The position numbers and the translations under genes are program-made. This document shows positions 6,358-10,182 of a stretch of 10,182 nt of DNA, piece after piece (position 1 is the stretch's first letter; every line of letters begins with the position of its first letter). The stretch comes from Sulfitobacter sp. (GTDB taxonomy: Bacteria > Pseudomonadota > Alphaproteobacteria > Rhodobacterales > Rhodobacteraceae): the NCBI GenBank assembly GCA_026421135.1, contig JAPKCR010000032.1, forward strand, positions 1 through 10,182, read 5' to 3'. Below the pieces are notes generated by a model. That model ran no database searches and was not told the origin of the DNA. It worked only from the letters and a program-made list of their open reading frames with translations.

Positions 6358-7521
6358 TTAGCTCATTGGCATGCGTTGTTCCGCGAGCCCTGCCCACCAG
6401 CTGCATCCCGCGGGAATGACGTCATCGTTGAAGTTGTACATCGGGTGATGCACCATCGCGGTGTCGCCGTTGCCAACCAGAATATAGGCACCGGGGCGCT
6501 CTTCAAGCATGAACGCGAAATCTTCGCCACCCATCACCAACGGGGCCTCGTCACAATGCCCTGAAATACCGCGCGCCACATCAGCAGCAAATTCGGTCTG
6601 TTCATCGTGGTTCACCATCACCGGATAATTGCGGATATAATTTACCTTGGCCGTGGCCCCGAACGTCGCGGCGATCCCTTCGCAAATCTCGGTCACGCGC
6701 TTTTCAGCCAGATCGCGCAGGTCGTTCGACAAAGTCCGTACGGTACCTAACAAATTGACGCGCTGCGGGATCACGTTGAACGCCTTGGATGAAGACTCAA
6801 TCGAGGTGATCGACACAACAATGTTCCCAATCGGATCAGCATTGCGGCTGACGATCGTCTGCAACGCGGTGATCATCTGGGCAGTGACAACCATGGTATC
6901 AATTGTTTCGTTCGGCTTGGCGGCGTGGCCGCCCAAACCTTCGACTTCGATCTCAAGCAGATCAGTCGCGGCAAAGAACCGGCCGGTGCGAATGCCAAAA
7001 CTGCCCGCAGGCATACCGGGCCAATTGTGCATACCGTATACTTCTTGGATGCCCCAACGGTCCATCATGCCGTCTTTGCACATCTCGCGGCCGCCACCGC
7101 CGCCCTCTTCAGCGGGCTGAAAGATCACGACGACAGTGCCATCGAAATTGCGGGTTTCGGCGAGATACTGCGCGGCACCCAGCAACATCGCGGTGTGGCC
7201 GTCATGGCCGCAGGCATGCATCGCATTCGGTGTCTTTGATGCATATTCAACACCGGTTTGTTCATGGATTGGCAGCGCGTCCATATCGGCGCGCAGGCCG
7301 ATAACTTTGCCCGACTTGGTTGCGTTGCCCTTGATCACGCCGACAACACCCGTGCGGCCGATACCCTCAACCACCTCATCACACCCAAAGGCGCGCAGTT
7401 TTTCGGCGACCGTGGCGGATGTCCGGTGAGTTTCAAACAGAATTTCGGGATGTTCGTGGAGATCGCGGCGCCATGCGGTGATCTCTGGGTGCAATTCGGC
7501 AAAGCGGTTCTTAACAGGCAT
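6358..7521 (-). CDS. M20-family amidohydrolase, paralog A (hippurate hydrolase / N-acyl-amino-acid amidohydrolase type)
   Basis: A 387-residue cytoplasmic metalloenzyme of the M20D (HipO / indole-acetyl-amino-acid hydrolase) group. These hydrolyse the amide bond of N-acyl amino acids, releasing a carboxylic acid and the amino acid. The metal site is visible: MHACGHDGHT gives C104 and H106, QPAEEGG gives E138 (metal) and E139, MHN gives H165, and VHHP near 358 supplies the last His. GLRADMDALPI (75-85) and the dimerisation-domain GLGGHAAKP (195-203) are also typical. The conserved MGGEDF (330-335) is intact. Its start has AGGA six bases upstream (7528-7531 on the minus strand). It is the last gene of a minus-strand run, 42 bases after a paralog with which roughly half the residues agree by eye. 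The natural substrate is not predictable from sequence. Alternatives in the same family are carboxypeptidase- or carbamoylase-like activity, which I consider less likely. Confidence 0.9.
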   Translation of the reverse strand: MPVKNRFAELHPEITAWRRDLHEHPEILFETHRTSATVAEKLRAFGCDEVVEGIGRTGVVGVIKGNATKSGKVIGLRADMDALPIHEQTGVEYASKTPNAMHACGHDGHTAMLLGAAQYLAETRNFDGTVVVIFQPAEEGGGGGREMCKDGMMDRWGIQEVYGMHNWPGMPAGSFGIRTGRFFAATDLLEIEVEGLGGHAAKPNETIDTMVVTAQMITALQTIVSRNADPIGNIVVSITSIESSSKAFNVIPQRVNLLGTVRTLSNDLRDLAEKRVTEICEGIAATFGATAKVNYIRNYPVMVNHDEQTEFAADVARGISGHCDEAPLVMGGEDFAFMLEERPGAYILVGNGDTAMVHHPMYNFNDDVIPAGCSWWAGLAEQRMPMS

Positions 7522-7527
7522 TATAGG

Positions 7528-7531
7528 TCCT
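7528..7531 (-). promoter_or_regulatory. Ribosome binding site of M20 paralog A
   Basis: AGGA on the minus strand, within a longer AAAAAGGA run, six bases before the ATG at 7521. It shows that the gene is translated independently although it follows the upstream paralog by only 42 bases. Confidence 0.6.
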
Positions 7532-7558
7532 TTTTGGGAGAGTTTTGGCCGGGCGTGA

Positions 7559-7570
7559 GGGGTTTACCCC
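7559..7570. other. Short GC hairpin with a stop codon in its loop
   Basis: GGGG (7559-7562) pairs with CCCC (7567-7570) around a four-base loop. On the minus strand the loop contains the TAA stop of M20 paralog B (7564-7566). Only four base pairs, without a T-run, so it may be chance or a weak attenuating element before paralog A. Confidence 0.25.
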
Positions 7571-8733
7571 GCGCTTGGCAATCGTGTTTCGACCATCTCG
7601 GCAAACCAGCTGCAGCCAGCAGGGATGGCATCATCGTTAAAGTTATACTCCGGGTGGTGAACAGTGGCACCATCCCCGTTGCCCAGCATGATATAGGCAC
7701 CGGGTCGCTTGTTCAGCAGATAGGAAAAATACTCGCCGGCCATGATTGGCGGGGTGTCGCGGTCCACACCGGGGGTCACGTTTTCGGCAACTTCGGCAGC
7801 ATACTGCGTGTTGTCCTCGGCGTTCACAGTGACCGGATAGCCCCTGCGATAGTCGATCTCCACACTGCATTGATAGGCCGCGCAGGTATGCGTGACGATC
7901 GTTTCCAGACGTTCTTGGGCCAAGTCACGGATGCCCGCGTCTAGCGTTCGGACGGTGCCGCGCAGACGGACCGTCTGCGGCAAAATATTGTAGCTGTCGG
8001 TGTCGGACCGCAAAGTACAGACCGAAACCACAACCTGCTTGATCGGGTCAACATTGCGGCTGGCGATGGATTGCAGCGCGATCACGACATGGGCGGCGGC
8101 AAGGTTGGTATCAATCGCCTCGTGGGGGGCGGCGGCATGGCCACCCTGCCCTGTGATGACAATATCGAATTCATCGGCTGCGGCCAGCAAGGCACCCGTG
8201 CGGATTGCAAATTCGCCAACTGGATGACCAGGCATATTGTGCAGCCCGTATACCTCGTCGATGGACCAGCGATCCATCAAGCCCTCTTCGACCATGACAT
8301 TGCCGCCACCGCCGGCCTCTTCGGCGGGTTGAAAGATCAGCACCGCACGGCCATCAAAATTGCGCGTCTCGGCCAGATATTGCGCGGCCCCCAGCAGGAT
8401 CGCCGTGTGCCCGTCGTGCCCGCAGGCATGCATCTTACCCGAATGGGTCGAGGCATAGTCCAGTCCCGTCGCCTCTTCGATTGGCAGGGCGTCCATGTCT
8501 GCGCGCAACCCGATGCTGCGGCCCGAGATATTGGTTTTGCCTTCGATGACCGCGACGATGCCAGTTTCGGCAATGCCTGTGGTGATATCAGTGATGCCAA
8601 AGCTGCGCAGCTTTTCAGCCACGAACGCTGCGGTCTTGGGCAGGTCGAACTGCAGTTCCGGGATCGTGTGCAAGTGGCGACGCCATGCTGTGATATCGGC
8701 ATGGGTCTCGGCAAAGCGATTCTTGATCGGCAT
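7564..8733 (-). CDS. M20-family amidohydrolase, paralog B, with Tyr in the GEDF motif
   Basis: A 389-residue enzyme of the same M20D group as its downstream neighbour. Metal ligands are intact: C104 and H106 in MHACGHDGHT, E138 and E139 in QPAEEAGG, H165 in LHN, and the VHHP His near 359. GLRADMDALPI (75-85) and GQGGHAAAP (195-203) are also shared. The odd point is MAGEYFSYLL (331-340): the family normally has GEDF, and here Asp is replaced by Tyr at 335. The codon is TAT (7729-7731), one base from GAT. An intact metal site argues for an active enzyme with altered pocket chemistry rather than a dead copy. It starts 20 bases after the FAD oxidoreductase stop and has its own GGAG six bases upstream. 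Both paralogs begin MP(I/V)KNRFAE and align almost without gaps, so they arose by duplication. Substrate unknown; N-acyl amino acid hydrolysis is the family-based expectation. Confidence 0.9.
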   Translation of the reverse strand: MPIKNRFAETHADITAWRRHLHTIPELQFDLPKTAAFVAEKLRSFGITDITTGIAETGIVAVIEGKTNISGRSIGLRADMDALPIEEATGLDYASTHSGKMHACGHDGHTAILLGAAQYLAETRNFDGRAVLIFQPAEEAGGGGNVMVEEGLMDRWSIDEVYGLHNMPGHPVGEFAIRTGALLAAADEFDIVITGQGGHAAAPHEAIDTNLAAAHVVIALQSIASRNVDPIKQVVVSVCTLRSDTDSYNILPQTVRLRGTVRTLDAGIRDLAQERLETIVTHTCAAYQCSVEIDYRRGYPVTVNAEDNTQYAAEVAENVTPGVDRDTPPIMAGEYFSYLLNKRPGAYIMLGNGDGATVHHPEYNFNDDAIPAGCSWFAEMVETRLPSAG

Positions 8734-8739
8734 GGGATG

Positions 8740-8743
8740 CTCC
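8740..8743 (-). promoter_or_regulatory. Ribosome binding site of M20 paralog B
   Basis: GGAG on the minus strand, six bases before the ATG at 8733, within the 20-base gap after the FAD oxidoreductase gene. It fixes the start that aligns exactly with the start of paralog A. Confidence 0.6.
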
Positions 8744-8753
8744 GGTAATATAT

Positions 8754-10079
8754 TCAGACGTTGGGGCCCAAAACCATTGGGCTGCCGTCGCTAAATCGCG
8801 ACAAGCGGAATCTGGTCAGATCATGCCCCACATCGCCGCCGGTTGCCAGAGCAGCCAACACGCGCCCCATCCCCGGACCGATGCCAAATCCGTGCCCTGA
8901 CATGCCCGTACCAATGGTAAGCCCCGGCAGGGTCGGTGCGTTGTCCACGACTGGCACAATGTCGGGCATCGTATCGATCATACCCGCCCATGCCGCCTTG
9001 AGGCGAACCGGTGGCAGATCGGGGAAAAGTTCAGAAAAGTTGCGCAATAGGCGGTTGATTCTGCCCATATTCGGGGCCGGATCAAGAATGCGCATTGCCT
9101 CGAATGGCGAGATTTCATCACCACGCCACTTGCGCTTGGTGCCCCAAGCGTCGGGAAATCCTTTGGGCGCAAAGGGGTGCAAAACTTGACCAACCGGATT
9201 TGCCTTAAGCTGGGTCAGGTAATACGGAAAGTTGCGGAAGGCATCCGGCCCAATGAATAATTCAGGTGCGTCTGAGGGGGCCAACGTATAGCCACCATCC
9301 TCGCGCCGCCTGAACGCCACTTTATGATTTGAAGCAGCCCCTGCGTAAATTTCAGGCAAGGGTTCGGTCGCCGCCACGGTTTCGCGCACCGAAAGTTGGG
9401 GGATTTTGACTCCGTGGTTGCGCAAGAACAGGGACGACCAAGCGCCGCCTGCCAAGACCACCTGTGATGCTGCGATGCGTCCGGTTTCGGTGATCACGCC
9501 AGCGACGCGGCCCGCGGCAATATCGAGCGCTCGCACGGCGCAGTTTTCAACTATCTCCACCCCTTCGCGCGCTGCAATTGCAGCCAAGGCGGGCACCGCG
9601 ACCCACGGTTCGGCACGCATATCTGAGGACGTCACCAATGCCCCTAATGCTGGTTGTGCCATGCTGGGAAACATTGCGGCGGTTTCAGCGGAGGTCAGGA
9701 TTTTGCTATCCACCCCATTGGCCCGCGCATGTGGCAACCACGCCTCGTAATCCGCGAGCTGGCGTTGGGTGTTTGCAAAATAGGTGATGCCGCCCTGACG
9801 CAACCCGATGTCGATATTGGTCTGGCCAGCTAGGTCATGCCAATGGCGCTGTGCTTCGGCCATGATCGGCATTTCGGCGGGGTCGCGGCCCTGTTGGCGA
9901 ATCCAGCCCCAGTTTCGGCTGGATTGTTCACCAGCGATGCGGCCCTTTTCTAGCAAAATGACGCTGTGACCGTCGCGGGCCAGAAACAGCGCTGTGCAAA
10001 CGCCGATGATACCGCCGCCTATGACCACAATATCTGCCTGATTGGCGTGTGGGCCGGGATAGGTGATCGGTGTCGTCAT
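8754..10079 (-). CDS. DadA-like FAD-dependent amine/amino-acid oxidoreductase
   Basis: A 441-residue flavoprotein of the DAO (glycine/D-amino-acid oxidase) superfamily; such enzymes oxidise D-amino acids, sarcosine-type N-methyl amino acids or related amines to imines. The dinucleotide-binding motif is ADIVVIGGGIIG (15-26), with the ribose-binding acidic residue E44 in LLEKG. QSSRNWGWIRQQGRD (52-66) is a subgroup signature near the flavin. VVLAGGAWSS (207-216) is the second FAD contact, and the C-terminal TGMSGHGFGIGPGMGR (391-406) closes the flavin site. There is no signal peptide or membrane anchor. The start is unsettled: ATG at 10079 is chosen because it puts the Rossmann motif near the N-terminus, but neither it nor the in-frame ATG at 10097 has a clear Shine-Dalgarno. 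The frame stays open to a TTG at 10172. It is the first visible gene of a run with two M20 amidohydrolases. Substrate is not readable; true DadA (D-alanine) activity is only one possibility. Confidence 0.88.
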   Translation of the reverse strand: MTTPITYPGPHANQADIVVIGGGIIGVCTALFLARDGHSVILLEKGRIAGEQSSRNWGWIRQQGRDPAEMPIMAEAQRHWHDLAGQTNIDIGLRQGGITYFANTQRQLADYEAWLPHARANGVDSKILTSAETAAMFPSMAQPALGALVTSSDMRAEPWVAVPALAAIAAREGVEIVENCAVRALDIAAGRVAGVITETGRIAASQVVLAGGAWSSLFLRNHGVKIPQLSVRETVAATEPLPEIYAGAASNHKVAFRRREDGGYTLAPSDAPELFIGPDAFRNFPYYLTQLKANPVGQVLHPFAPKGFPDAWGTKRKWRGDEISPFEAMRILDPAPNMGRINRLLRNFSELFPDLPPVRLKAAWAGMIDTMPDIVPVVDNAPTLPGLTIGTGMSGHGFGIGPGMGRVLAALATGGDVGHDLTRFRLSRFSDGSPMVLGPNV

Positions 10080-10182
10080 GTTGATAGGGAATTGCATGAA
10101 AGGTTGGCTCAGTCTGTGGTTAGACCGGGTTGGGCGCCAGCCTCCGGTGCTGCTTTGCCGCCCCTCCCCCAAGATTTTAATT
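10080..10182. other. Leader region of the oxidoreductase run, no gene recognised
   Basis: The 103 bases before the chosen oxidoreductase start hold no recognisable gene. On the minus strand there is a GGAGG (10141-10145) and a GGGGGAGGGG run near the edge, but neither is at a useful distance from an ATG in the oxidoreductase frame. No convincing -35/-10 pair was found. The region may be a promoter/leader, or the tail of a gene beyond the window. Confidence 0.3.

Noticed and set aside
7258..8748. Two plus-strand open frames above 220 codons (7258-7944 and 8071-8748)
   Set aside because: Antisense shadows of the two M20 paralogs. They resemble each other only because the paralogs do.

Overview
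The window looks like chromosomal DNA from a marine alphaproteobacterium of the roseobacter group (Rhodobacterales). This rests on protein style (roseobacter-like MoaA, GlmS, DadA-type oxidase and M20 amidohydrolases), moderately GC-rich sequence and tight gene packing; it is an inference from pattern, not from a search. There are no tRNA or rRNA genes, insertion sequences, CRISPR arrays or phage genes. It reads as an ordinary core-to-accessory region with nine genes.

Region A (1-2275, + strand) begins inside glmS, with the glutaminase half lost off the left edge. A small flavin-nucleotide-type (PPOX-fold) protein follows, overlapping the glmS stop by one base. An AlkD-type DNA alkylation repair protein then overlaps the PPOX gene by eight bases. 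The overlaps imply one translationally coupled unit. Region B (2276-2411) is a 136-base convergent spacer holding a nested inverted repeat. Region C (2412-2942, - strand) is a small alanine-rich lipoprotein whose C-terminal part resembles half of an RlpA-type double-psi beta-barrel. Region D (3023-6337, + strand), divergent from it, is a three-gene run: moaA (molybdenum cofactor), waaA (Kdo transfer to lipid A) and a GT4 glycosyltransferase that probably adds the next core sugar. The waaA/GT pair makes sense as an LPS inner-core module; moaA at its head is a packing oddity.

Region E (6358 to about 10079, - strand) converges on region D. In transcription order it is a DadA-like FAD-dependent amine/amino-acid oxidoreductase followed by two tandem, clearly paralogous M20 amidohydrolases, spaced 20 and 42 bases apart. 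Together they suggest a catabolic module that deacylates N-acyl amino acids (or related amides) and oxidises an amine or amino-acid product. One of the paralogs carries a Tyr in place of the Asp of the conserved GEDF motif, a sign of divergence in specificity. Any transporter or regulator of this module would lie beyond the right edge.

The points most worth a second look are the oxidase plus twin-amidohydrolase module and its GEYF substitution, the possible degenerate RlpA-like domain in the lipoprotein, the moaA-waaA-GT linkage with a hairpin over the GT start codon, and structured sequences at the two convergent gene ends.
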